A stretch of 21,032 bases of DNA from Flavobacteriales bacterium UBA6165 (GTDB lineage Bacteria; Bacteroidota; Bacteroidia; Flavobacteriales_D; Crocinitomicaceae), in contig DIUF01000045.1 in assembly GCA_002422285.1 (NCBI GenBank), positions 1-21,032 on the forward strand. The letters run 5' to 3'. Positions 1 through 6,754 of the stretch are shown piece by piece (position 1 is the first letter of the stretch; each line of letters opens with the position of its first letter). Made by a program: the position numbers and the translations under genes. The notes under the pieces were generated by a model that was not told the origin of the DNA, did not search any database, and was given only the letters and a program-made list of their open reading frames with translations.

Positions 1-304
1 TCTGTATCGTTTCTCCGGGAATATTTGAAGACTCCGTCCACATCAATTCTTTGTTGACGTAAATGGAAATTGTGGTTACACCGATTCCTGTGTGGGTGGC
101 ACGCAGAAAAACGTTGGCGCCTTGGCTGTGTCTGAACGACTTGCTCCAAGAACCTGAAACGGTTTCATAGTTGATGTTGAGCGAGGTCATTGTGTAAGCA
201 ATATTGGTTGATGAACTGGAGCTCACGCGGTATTCTACACGGGGAAATTTTTCTTTGGAGCAGGACAAAAGCCCAAAAACGCAAAGGAGTTGTACAAATT
301 TCAT
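1..304 (-). CDS. MmpS-like lipoprotein, 3'-truncated by window edge
   Basis: This gene starts at ATG 304 on the minus strand and is still open at base 1, giving 101 visible codons. The first 15 residues form a lipoprotein signal peptide ending in the lipobox LLSC, with Cys15 as the predicted lipidated residue. SKEK follows, which resembles the charged motif that takes Bacteroidota lipoproteins to the outer membrane. The mature part carries the spaced motifs VEYRV, NIAYT, WSKSF and ISIYVN. I recognise these from small Bacteroidota lipoproteins annotated as MmpS-like (beta-sandwich, extracytoplasmic). The start overlaps the stop of the upstream gene as ATGA, so it is probably translationally coupled and is the last visible gene of the SPFH operon. 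Its function is unknown. The family call is from remembered motif spacing, not a search. Confidence 0.7.
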   Translation of the reverse strand, partial: MKFVQLLCVFGLLSCSKEKFPRVEYRVSSSSSTNIAYTMTSLNINYETVSGSWSKSFRHSQGANVFLRATHTGIGVTTISIYVNKELMWTESSNIPGETIQ

Positions 305-729
305 GGCTTGATTTCTTTTAATCGCTTCCGATATTTTTTTGACTTCAATCTCACTTTCTTGTTGCCAACAATATCAAAAGTTTGTGAATAATTGGTTCCG
401 GGACTATAATCGATCGGCTCAAAAATCAAGCGCAATTTATTCATAATGAAAAATGCAACAAGTGGCTCTTGCGCGTCATCAAAAACATAAACCGTAAAAC
501 GACCTTGAGCGCTAGATTTATAAACAGTATGGTGAGCACTGCCGTTGCGCATGAAGAAAAACACAATACTGGCGTTCTCATAAGGCGCACCATTCATAAG
601 CAGCGTTCCATGTAACCTTGCTGGACCTGGGGGAAGCGCATTTTCTTGTTGGGCATAGCCAACGCCAAAAGCTACATGCATTAACCATGTAAACAAAACA
701 ATTTTAAACATCCATGTGCTTCTATTCAT
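301..729 (-). CDS. Secreted protein with carboxypeptidase-regulatory-like region
   Basis: This encodes a 142-residue exported protein. I start it at ATG 729, although the frame stays open to an ATG at 765, because 729 overlaps the stop of the upstream ribbon-helix-helix gene (ATGAATAG) and puts the hydrophobic signal segment close to the N-terminus. Residues 7-26 look like a signal peptide cleaved after GYA. Residues 39-82 run GTLLMNGAPYENASIVFF and then SSAQGRF. This is the pattern of a carboxypeptidase-regulatory-like beta-sandwich, where 'G.v..nG.p..nA' is followed by 'G.F'. The C-terminal 20 residues are strongly basic (KKVRLKSKKYRKRLKEIK). No catalytic motif is visible. It probably sits in the periplasm or on the outer membrane next to the lipoprotein encoded immediately downstream. 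The fold is an inference and the function is unknown. Confidence 0.65.
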   Translation of the reverse strand: MNRSTWMFKIVLFTWLMHVAFGVGYAQQENALPPGPARLHGTLLMNGAPYENASIVFFFMRNGSAHHTVYKSSAQGRFTVYVFDDAQEPLVAFFIMNKLRLIFEPIDYSPGTNYSQTFDIVGNKKVRLKSKKYRKRLKEIKP

Positions 730-895
730 CCTGCTTTTTATTTGTTTTTTGCAAGCGTTTGGCATCCAGCAGTGCTTTATGAATCAACCATTCCAATTGG
801 CCGTTTACGCTGCGAAATTCATCGGCGGCCCATTTTTCGAGTGCCTCAAATTTTTCTGCGTCTATGCGCAATAAAAAGGATTTCTTCTCTGGCAT
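722..895 (-). CDS. Arc-type ribbon-helix-helix DNA-binding protein
   Basis: This is a small 57-residue gene read from ATG 895 to TAG 722. It opens with MPEKKSFLLRID, the beta-ribbon of Arc-family repressors, followed by two helices: EKFEALEKWAADEF and SVNGQLEWLIHKALLDA. The RSVNGQ turn between the helices is typical of the family. Arc-like proteins dimerise and insert the ribbon into the DNA major groove, usually as autorepressors. The short Lys-rich tail leaves no room for a second domain. Its ATG shares one base with the stop of the preceding gene (TAATG), and its own stop overlaps the next start by 8 nt, so it lies in the middle of the SPFH operon. A likely target is the operon's promoter, where GATAT repeats occur every 11 bp (1924-1950). 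DNA binding is a family inference. Confidence 0.85.
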   Translation of the reverse strand: MPEKKSFLLRIDAEKFEALEKWAADEFRSVNGQLEWLIHKALLDAKRLQKTNKKQDE

Positions 896-1056
896 TAATG
901 TCTGTTTTCGCGTTCCAAAAGAACAATTAAGGTGCCGTTGTCTGAACTCATTGAAACAGCACGCCAGCCTTTAGCACACTCTTCATTCAAACGGTTTTCA
1001 AACTTTTGTGTCGATTCAAAAGCCTTTTTCTTAAAGAAACGATATTTCTCAATCAT
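895..1056 (-). CDS. DUF4177-like small protein
   Basis: This is a 53-residue gene from ATG 1056 to TAA 895, 10 nt after the stop of the SPFH gene. The sequence has an aromatic/basic start (MIEKYRFFKKKAFE), then LNEECAKGWRAVSM, then a strand ending in TLIVLLER. The 'LNe...GW.avs' core followed by a short strand with an Arg/Glu end is the pattern of DUF4177 and related small alpha-beta proteins. Their function is not established. There is no signal peptide or membrane helix, so it should be cytoplasmic. Its stop overlaps the start of the Arc-type gene as TAATG, which implies coupled translation of the two small proteins. They may act as a pair, but nothing in the sequence proves contact. The family assignment is moderate; the gene itself is well supported by packing and codon content. 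Confidence 0.65.
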   Translation of the reverse strand: MIEKYRFFKKKAFESTQKFENRLNEECAKGWRAVSMSSDNGTLIVLLERENRH

Positions 1057-1066
1057 AACTCAAATA

Positions 1067-1921
1067 TTAGTGGTGTAAAGTCCCCGTGTTCACAACTGGC
1101 GTAGCCTCTTTATCCCCACAAAGCACAACCATCAAATTGCTCACCATTGCAGCTTTTTTATCTTCATCAAGGTGAATTTCTCCAGATTTTTTCAATTCCT
1201 TGATGGCCATTTCTACCATGCCAACAGCTCCTTCCACTATTTTAAACCGCGCAGCCACAATTGCCTGTGCTTGCTGTCGTTTAAGCATGGCTTGAGCAAT
1301 CTCCTCGGCATAAGCCAAATAACCAATGCGCGCCTCCATCACTTCTAATCCGGCCATCGAAAGTCGATCCGTAATTTCATCCTCCAAGGCGTGATTCACC
1401 TCATCCAATCCAGAGCGTAAAGTAACCTCTGACATGTCGTCATCAAAATTATCATAGGGATAAGAGCCCGCGAGTTTTCTGACGGCGGCATCTGTCTGCA
1501 CACGCACAAACTCCTCGTATCTATCCACTTCAAAAGCCGCCTTAAAGGTGTCCTGAACACGCCAAACCAAAATCACATTGATCAAAATAGGGTTGCCCAC
1601 TTTGTCGTTGACCTTTACGCGCTCACTGTCAAAATTTCTGGCGCGTAGAGAAATCGCCTGCTTGGTATAGAAGGGATTTGCCCAGAAGAAACCGTTTTTC
1701 TTTACCGTGCCTTTGTAGGAGCCAAACAACACCAAAACACGAGAGCCATTGGGTTGCACTATGAAAAACCCCGGTAAAATAAACATTATTGGAATCACTA
1801 GGGCCAAAAACACGGGCTCCTCTGTAGCTACCATTGTGCCAATTAGCAAACCAACAAACAGCAACAAAACCAGAAGCATCACATAACCATTTGCTGCTCC
1901 AACTACATTTTCATTCTTCAT
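1067..1921 (-). CDS. SPFH/Band 7 domain membrane protein
   Basis: This 284-residue protein has two N-terminal hydrophobic segments (about 11-31 and 37-56) followed by an SPFH (stomatin/prohibitin/flotillin/HflK) domain from about residue 55 to 225. Recognisable parts are QPNGSRVLVLFGSYKGT, the NPFY and SLRARNFDSE strands, VKVNDKVGNPI, and the helical GLEVMEARIGYLAYAEEIAQAMLKRQQAQA segment typical of the end of the domain. A short tail ends in TLHH. Family members form large ring-shaped assemblies in membranes and organise or protect membrane proteins. No NfeD or protease partner lies beside it. Instead it leads a five-gene leftward operon with a DUF4177-like protein, an Arc repressor and two envelope proteins. 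A Bacteroidota promoter lies about 20 bases upstream of its ATG. The domain call is confident; the cellular role is not known. Confidence 0.9.
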   Translation of the reverse strand: MKNENVVGAANGYVMLLVLLLFVGLLIGTMVATEEPVFLALVIPIMFILPGFFIVQPNGSRVLVLFGSYKGTVKKNGFFWANPFYTKQAISLRARNFDSERVKVNDKVGNPILINVILVWRVQDTFKAAFEVDRYEEFVRVQTDAAVRKLAGSYPYDNFDDDMSEVTLRSGLDEVNHALEDEITDRLSMAGLEVMEARIGYLAYAEEIAQAMLKRQQAQAIVAARFKIVEGAVGMVEMAIKELKKSGEIHLDEDKKAAMVSNLMVVLCGDKEATPVVNTGTLHH

Positions 1922-1923
1922 CT

Positions 1924-1974
1924 GATATTATTTTGATATCACAAAGATATGATTCGAAGTACAATTACACAAAA
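1924..1974 (-). promoter_or_regulatory. SPFH operon promoter with GATAT repeats
   Basis: On the minus strand a -7 box TATCTTTG (1949-1942) lies 20 nt downstream of TTTTG (1974-1970), matching the Bacteroidota primary sigma consensus TTTG / TAnnTTTG. Three GATAT words on the plus strand begin at 1924, 1935 and 1946, exactly 11 bp apart; the middle one is part of the palindrome TGATATCA (1934-1941). They cover the -7 box and the leader, where a repressor would block transcription. The Arc-type protein encoded in the operon is the obvious candidate binder, which is an inference. Confidence 0.55.
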
Positions 1975-1999
1975 TTATTTTTAAATTTCAATACTTTCC

Positions 2000-2007
2000 T
2001 ACATTTA
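2000..2007 (+). promoter_or_regulatory. Possible -7 box for ABC gene
   Basis: TACATTTA differs at one position from the Bacteroidota -7 box TAnnTTTG and lies 42 nt before ATG 2050. It is back to back with the leftward SPFH promoter. No clear TTTG is seen at the -33 position, so this is a weak call. Confidence 0.35.
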
Positions 2008-2049
2008 CCGTTATAAAATGACTTTTCAGTCCCTCATAAACAGACGATT

Positions 2050-3201
2050 ATGGTACTACAAGAACGCACCCAAGAAATCCGCGAGCATTTTGCCCACAAA
2101 GATTTTGATTTGGCTTACAGCACGCTTTTGGATTGTGTGCTCGACAGTGAAAATTTGGCGCTTTTCGAGCGGATTATTGCCAATGAGCATTGGAAGGAAC
2201 AGCATCCCGAACACACTCCTGAAGACTGGTTGCAGAAATGCGAAACCATAGTTGATGCCTTAGAGGAATTGAATTTACCTGAAAAACGGCGCAATGAGTC
2301 CTTGCTGAATTGCGAGGATTTGGTGAAAACCTATGCGCGTGGCAACTTCAAATTGGGTCCCGTTTCGCTTCACATTCGTCCGGGGCAACTCATTGGCTTG
2401 GTGGGTGAAAACGGCAATGGAAAAACTACTTTGCTGCGCATTTTGGCCAAAGAAATTGACTATGATTCGGGAAGTTTGCACTACCATAATGAGGGCGATT
2501 TTGAAAACGAATACGACCACCGAACAAAGCTGGTTTATATCCCACAGCGCACCCAAAAATGGTATGGTAAAATCAGAACGAATTTGCGTTTTTGTGCCAC
2601 GCATTATGGCATCATGGGGCGCCACAACGAGCTTTTGGTAGAAATGATGATGATTCGCTTTGGTCTCTTCAAATTCCGCGATTTGAATTGGTCGGAACTG
2701 TCGTCGGGTTACAAAATGCGCTACGAACTGGCCCGAACATTTTTACGTCGCCCTGAAATTTTGTTACTCGATGAGCCCCTTGCCAATTTAGATGTTTTTG
2801 CGCAACAAATCGTGCTCAACGACCTGCGAAGCCTGGCGAAAAGCTCCTACAATCCCATCGGTATTATTTTGAGTTCGCAGCAGTTATTCGAAGTAGAAAA
2901 AGTAGCCGACGAGGTCTTGTTCCTCAAAAACGGCGCACCAAAACTGTTGGAAAATGAAAACCAAAACACGACAAGCAAATGCGTCGTAGAATTAGAAACC
3001 ACCGCCAATCGCGATGCCATAAAAGAAGTGCTTGCCACCATTTCGGATGTTGAAATTCACTTCAACGGCGGTATGTATGTGATTTCATCGAGTTCAAAGA
3101 GTCCGAATGAAATTTTGGAAAAACTAATTTCTGGACATGTTCCCGTCAACTATTTCCGCAACATTTCAGAAAGCAGTAAGCGGTTTTTTGTCGCCAATTA
3201 A
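2050..3201 (+). CDS. ABC transporter ATP-binding protein with N-terminal extension
   Basis: This 383-residue protein has an ABC ATPase domain from about residue 86 to 300. Visible motifs are Walker A GENGNGKTT (119-127), Q-loop IPQ (Gln166), signature LSSGY (217-221), Walker B LLLDEP (238-243, catalytic Glu242) and D-loop ANLD (245-248). The switch histidine, normally in an 'SSH.L' context, is replaced by Gln277 (LSSQQLFEVE). An acidic, helical extension of about 85 residues precedes the domain, and about 80 residues follow it, ending in a short alpha-beta region. The domain resembles the ATPases of ABC-2-type exporters. The next gene begins 30 nt downstream and encodes a polytopic membrane protein, so the pair probably forms one transporter. 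The substrate cannot be told. A frame starting at 2018 is out of phase and was ignored. Confidence 0.85.
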   Translation: MVLQERTQEIREHFAHKDFDLAYSTLLDCVLDSENLALFERIIANEHWKEQHPEHTPEDWLQKCETIVDALEELNLPEKRRNESLLNCEDLVKTYARGNFKLGPVSLHIRPGQLIGLVGENGNGKTTLLRILAKEIDYDSGSLHYHNEGDFENEYDHRTKLVYIPQRTQKWYGKIRTNLRFCATHYGIMGRHNELLVEMMMIRFGLFKFRDLNWSELSSGYKMRYELARTFLRRPEILLLDEPLANLDVFAQQIVLNDLRSLAKSSYNPIGIILSSQQLFEVEKVADEVLFLKNGAPKLLENENQNTTSKCVVELETTANRDAIKEVLATISDVEIHFNGGMYVISSSSKSPNEILEKLISGHVPVNYFRNISESSKRFFVAN

Positions 3202-3231
3202 TCAAACACACATTTGAAACACCAGAAAAAT

Positions 3232-4950
3232 ATGAATCTCTATAAAAAATTCACCAATTACTTGCTCACCCATCAGCCTTTATTGTGGCACAGTATGAGC
3301 ATTCAACTCACGACCGTTGTTGTTTTGTTAAACCTGCTGTTTTACGGCTTTGGTTTCTTGCACGTGAACCTGGATGTTATTCAGCATTCATGGAACATCA
3401 GATCCATTTTTTTCGACAGCACCTACAGCCTTTTTTGGATTATCATTGGCTTAATTATCCTAATAATTTGGGGAGCTTTCTTCTATCGCCATAATGCTGC
3501 TAAAAATTTCTACCCAATATCGCGCTGGTATTTTCATAAGTTGGCTGGACTCCTCTTTATTCCCGCTTTGATTTATTTCTTGGTGCCATTTTCCTTTTTT
3601 AGGGGTGTGGCGCACAAAACACAACGCATCATCCCAAAATCTGACTTAGCTGAAATGCAGCGGCTCTATGATTATTCTAAACCCTTTTTGATTCAAAATA
3701 CGGACGCCTACAAATATAATTATCGGTCATATCCTGAAATTTACGCGTCGGTTTCTTATTGGAAAAAAGGAGACGCGTATAATGATCATGACTACGATAT
3801 TTATGAGGATGAAGAGTACTATTATCCAACTGAAAACTACAGGCATTTCGACGTGGAGCAGTATTTGAAAAATGCCAATGCAGAGCCAATTGAAGATGAT
3901 GTATATGCCTATCGCGAAATCTATGAACAAGATTATACCATCAAAAAGGGAGACACTTGTTGGCATAGCACGCGTAAGTTTTTATATGCCTATAACAAAG
4001 ACTCCTTGCCTGATTTTCACTTGTATCACGTAAAAAACCACTTCAAACAGAAGTTTCATCGCAGCTCCTTTAAAGGCTTCATGCCAGATTACTCTTTAGA
4101 AGATGTTCCTGATGAATCTATCACAGCTACTTGTCATGATTGGATTGACAACAAGCCCGAACAAATATTAAAAACCCTCCAAGATTTCAAAGCGATTCTC
4201 GACCAATACAAAATTTACAACTCATTAAAACCTGAAGAAAATTATAAGTATTTGCTGGCAAATGACTTCAAAGTGCATCGCTCAGTAACAGGAAGTGCAT
4301 ATCGCTATTCAAATTCTTATTCAGAAGATTACACCAGCGATGATCTGGAGACAGGTACTGAAAAATTGCGCGATTTTAAACAGGCTCTTGCTGAAAACGA
4401 ACTAGAACAACTAATAGATAATGCACAAATAGCACATCTAGCGCCATATTTTTATGACACTTATTTAAAGTATGCCTTCCGTTTTCTAGCCTTAGCGGGC
4501 GTTTTGCTGCTCTTATATTTTGAATGGGGCTCTGTGTTGGCCTTTGTGATCAGTATTCCTGTTGCAGGTGCATTTGCTATTTTTGGCACCTTGTTGTTTA
4601 CCATTTCTCCCCACTCACCAAGTTATGCCATTTTTATTATTATCATCATTGGCTTGTTTTTCTTGATCATGGCCTTTTTGGGTCTAAAAGGCTCACTCAA
4701 ACCAATGGTTGGAAATATTGCCATAACCCTGTCCTATTTCATGTTTCCAACTTGGGTTTTGATAATTCTTGGTTACATCCAAGTGGCATTCAGTTATACA
4801 AAATGGGCACCATGCACAGGATATGGCGACACCGTGTATCCCTTCGAGTTTAATGCTGAACCCGTTACAAGCATTTTACTCTACGCGCCCTTTGTACTAT
4901 TCTTCATCAGCCTTTTCGCCATCAAAAAAATAATAGCCAAAAAAGAATAA
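3232..4950 (+). CDS. Eight-helix membrane protein, probable ABC permease
   Basis: This 572-residue protein starts at ATG 3232; an upstream in-frame TTG at 3214 is an unlikely start. Hydrophobic segments lie at about 24-45, 64-85 and 103-123, then 414-430, 434-457, 466-485, 493-520 and 546-565. Between helices 3 and 4 is a soluble insert of about 290 residues, very rich in Tyr, Asp and Glu (for example YEDEEYYYP around 191-199). It contains a CW and a CHDW motif and a Lys-rich helical region around 311-345. Typical ABC-2 permeases have six helices and no such insert. The call as the membrane partner of the ABC ATPase rests on gene order and the 30-nt spacing. The tail IKKIIAKKE is basic, suggesting a cytoplasmic C-terminus. 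I do not recognise a named family and cannot give a substrate. Confidence 0.7.
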   Translation: MNLYKKFTNYLLTHQPLLWHSMSIQLTTVVVLLNLLFYGFGFLHVNLDVIQHSWNIRSIFFDSTYSLFWIIIGLIILIIWGAFFYRHNAAKNFYPISRWYFHKLAGLLFIPALIYFLVPFSFFRGVAHKTQRIIPKSDLAEMQRLYDYSKPFLIQNTDAYKYNYRSYPEIYASVSYWKKGDAYNDHDYDIYEDEEYYYPTENYRHFDVEQYLKNANAEPIEDDVYAYREIYEQDYTIKKGDTCWHSTRKFLYAYNKDSLPDFHLYHVKNHFKQKFHRSSFKGFMPDYSLEDVPDESITATCHDWIDNKPEQILKTLQDFKAILDQYKIYNSLKPEENYKYLLANDFKVHRSVTGSAYRYSNSYSEDYTSDDLETGTEKLRDFKQALAENELEQLIDNAQIAHLAPYFYDTYLKYAFRFLALAGVLLLLYFEWGSVLAFVISIPVAGAFAIFGTLLFTISPHSPSYAIFIIIIIGLFFLIMAFLGLKGSLKPMVGNIAITLSYFMFPTWVLIILGYIQVAFSYTKWAPCTGYGDTVYPFEFNAEPVTSILLYAPFVLFFISLFAIKKIIAKKE

Positions 4951-5079
4951 GAGCTTGGGTTTATTGCGAGTATAATTTAACGTTTTTTAAATTGCTTTAA
5001 ACTATTTTAAGAATCTCACAGAGATAAGTGTGGTAGTTTTAGTCCGCCAACCAAAGATTAAGGATTAAAACGAAATACA

Positions 5080-5865
5080 ATGAAAAACGCAATTATTCTC
5101 TTGTTCATCGCCTGCACACTGCATCATGCTCAAGCGCAAATAGAATTTGAATTAGGCAACACGTATTTTGCCCAAGGTGTAGGAGAAATGAGCGATTTAA
5201 CATTTGTGGGAGCATCAACAGAATTTGGGGCAAAACTCAACAACAAAGGTTTTTTCCTCGGTGGATTCTATTCACTTGGCGTTTTTCAATGGCGCATGGA
5301 ACAATTACCCATGCACACCAACATAAGCGGCTATGGCGAAGATGTTCGTGTTAGAAGTCGCGGTGAAATTCAAACCATGGGGCTCAAACTTCGCTACACC
5401 CAAGAGGGCTTCAACAACAAACGTTTCTTTCCTTTTGGCGAAGTTGGATTGGGACACGCAAGCTACAGGCAACATTGGGATTCTAAAGGCATCCGAACGC
5501 CATTTCCGACAGGGAAATGTCCCGTCTTTCAGCACCACGAAAACGGTCGTTTGAAATTGGACCAAACCATTTTTGCTCTAGCAGAAATCGGTATCATGTT
5601 CAACTACCGTCCCAAAAGCTTCATCCGAGAATACAATGGCAAAGGTGCGTTTTTCGGTTTCTCGCTTCGTTATGAAAGAGGCGGACGTGTGAATTATGCC
5701 GACCCCAATGCACATCCAGAACATTTCTATTACGACTCAGGTATGGGTGCCGCATCAGACAGACCATTTGCAGATGTTGCTGTTGCTACAGGCAGAACAG
5801 GCACAAAAAAAGCACGACATGAACATTTGATATATAAGATTACACTGCTACGCCTGGTGTTTTAG
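5080..5865 (+). CDS. Outer-membrane beta-barrel-like protein, paralog 1
   Basis: This 261-residue protein has a signal peptide (residues 1-19, cleavage after HAQA). Many short strands alternate hydrophobic and polar residues, such as GLKLRYT, FPFGEVGLGHASYRQHW and FFGFSLRYERGG. The protein ends in IYKITLLRLVF, with a C-terminal Phe, the beta-signal read by the BAM complex in outer-membrane barrels. It is closely similar along its length to the next gene, sharing LPM.T..SGY.E.V.V, MGL.LRY, GF..RYERGG and HFYYDSG.GA..DRPF. The two genes are 18 nt apart, so they arose by tandem duplication and are probably co-transcribed. A weak -7-like TAGTTTTA lies at 5034-5041. No named family is recognised. 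The barrel location is inferred from the signal peptide and strand pattern. Confidence 0.7.
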   Translation: MKNAIILLFIACTLHHAQAQIEFELGNTYFAQGVGEMSDLTFVGASTEFGAKLNNKGFFLGGFYSLGVFQWRMEQLPMHTNISGYGEDVRVRSRGEIQTMGLKLRYTQEGFNNKRFFPFGEVGLGHASYRQHWDSKGIRTPFPTGKCPVFQHHENGRLKLDQTIFALAEIGIMFNYRPKSFIREYNGKGAFFGFSLRYERGGRVNYADPNAHPEHFYYDSGMGAASDRPFADVAVATGRTGTKKARHEHLIYKITLLRLVF

Positions 5866-5883
5866 CGCCATAAGACATGCTTT

Positions 5884-6684
5884 ATGAGAAAAACATTACT
5901 CGTGCTCTTGCTCCTTGGTTCAAACAGCCCAGCATCCACACAGGTAGAATGGGAAATGATGACGCTATCTTCTTTTGTGAGAGGCATTGGCGAACAAAAA
6001 GGCTTCAACTACCTCAACATTGGCACAGAAATAGGCTATGGCATCCCAAACACACCCTTTTTTATAAACACTTTTTATTCTGGAGGAACATACAATTATC
6101 GAGCGGAAAATCTACCTATGTACACAGCAGAGAGTGGTTATAGTGAAAATGTGAAGGTTGAAAGTTTTGGCGGAATTCGCAGTATGGGGCTTAGACTCAG
6201 ATATTCCCCTCAGTTTTTCAAATCCCAAATATATTTTCCCTTCGTAGAATTTGGTGTTGGACATGCGCGATATAGACAAAGATGGAAAACACAAGGTGAG
6301 CTCGTTGATGACCCTGATTCGATGGAGGGACGTAAAAAATACGCACACAAAACATCGGGTTTTTTGAACCAAAGCGCCACTTTCTTTGTGAGTGGAGAAA
6401 TGGGCATTCTGATCAAAGTCCTTCCATTTGATGTTCTGAAAAAGTTCAATGAAAAAAGAGCAGGCTGGTACATGGGTTTTTCTGTTCGATATGAAAGAGG
6501 CGGAATTATTAACTATTACAATCCGATGAACATTCCCAGACATTTTTATTATGATTCAGGTTTGGGAGCTGAATTTGATCGACCATTTCAAAATGAACCT
6601 GGCAATGGCGATAAAGGTCTGCCGATTGAAGCCAGACATCATCAATTGGTTTATAAAATCACGTTTTTTCGGATGATTTATTAG
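5884..6684 (+). CDS. Outer-membrane beta-barrel-like protein, paralog 2
   Basis: This 266-residue protein is the second copy of the tandem pair. It has a short signal peptide (MRKTLLVLLLLGSNSPAST, cleavage near Gln20) and ends in VYKITFFRMIY, with a C-terminal aromatic as expected for an outer-membrane barrel. Conserved blocks shared with the upstream copy include LPMYT..SGYSENV (78-90), SMGLRLRY (100-107), FVEFGVGHARYRQRW (120-134), FSVRYERGG and HFYYDSGLGAEFDRPF. The centre has diverged: this copy has an insert around PDSMEGRKKYAHKTSG, and the first copy has a different loop with HHENGR. Such loop divergence between conserved strands fits surface-exposed loops on a barrel. The ATG lies 18 nt after the upstream stop. 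The function is not recognised. The two copies may bind different ligands or may simply be redundant. Confidence 0.7.
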   Translation: MRKTLLVLLLLGSNSPASTQVEWEMMTLSSFVRGIGEQKGFNYLNIGTEIGYGIPNTPFFINTFYSGGTYNYRAENLPMYTAESGYSENVKVESFGGIRSMGLRLRYSPQFFKSQIYFPFVEFGVGHARYRQRWKTQGELVDDPDSMEGRKKYAHKTSGFLNQSATFFVSGEMGILIKVLPFDVLKKFNEKRAGWYMGFSVRYERGGIINYYNPMNIPRHFYYDSGLGAEFDRPFQNEPGNGDKGLPIEARHHQLVYKITFFRMIY

Positions 6685-6705
6685 ACCCAGATTGGCATAT
6701 ACAAA

Positions 6706-6739
6706 TTGGCAACTCATTTCTTGGCTTTTCCTACCTTTG
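6706..6739 (+). promoter_or_regulatory. dapD promoter
   Basis: TACCTTTG (6732-6739) is a perfect Bacteroidota -7 box, with TTG at 6706-6708 a little further upstream than usual (23-nt spacer). It lies inside the longest open frame of dapD, so transcription should begin near 6746 and only the ATG at 6755 can be used. The leader would be under 15 nt. Confidence 0.6.
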
Positions 6740-6754
6740 CCAAAAAACAAGAAA

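Noticed and set aside
2018..2251. 77-codon plus-strand frame starting just before the ABC gene
   Set aside because: It is out of phase with, and almost wholly inside, the ABC ATPase gene, and its translation has no recognisable features.
3214..3231. TTG start for the eight-helix membrane protein
   Set aside because: ATG 3232 is only six codons downstream and gives a normal N-terminus; nothing supports the TTG.
6112..6543. 143-codon antisense frame opposite the second barrel gene
   Set aside because: The sense frame has a signal peptide, a paralog and a C-terminal beta-signal; the antisense translation looks random.
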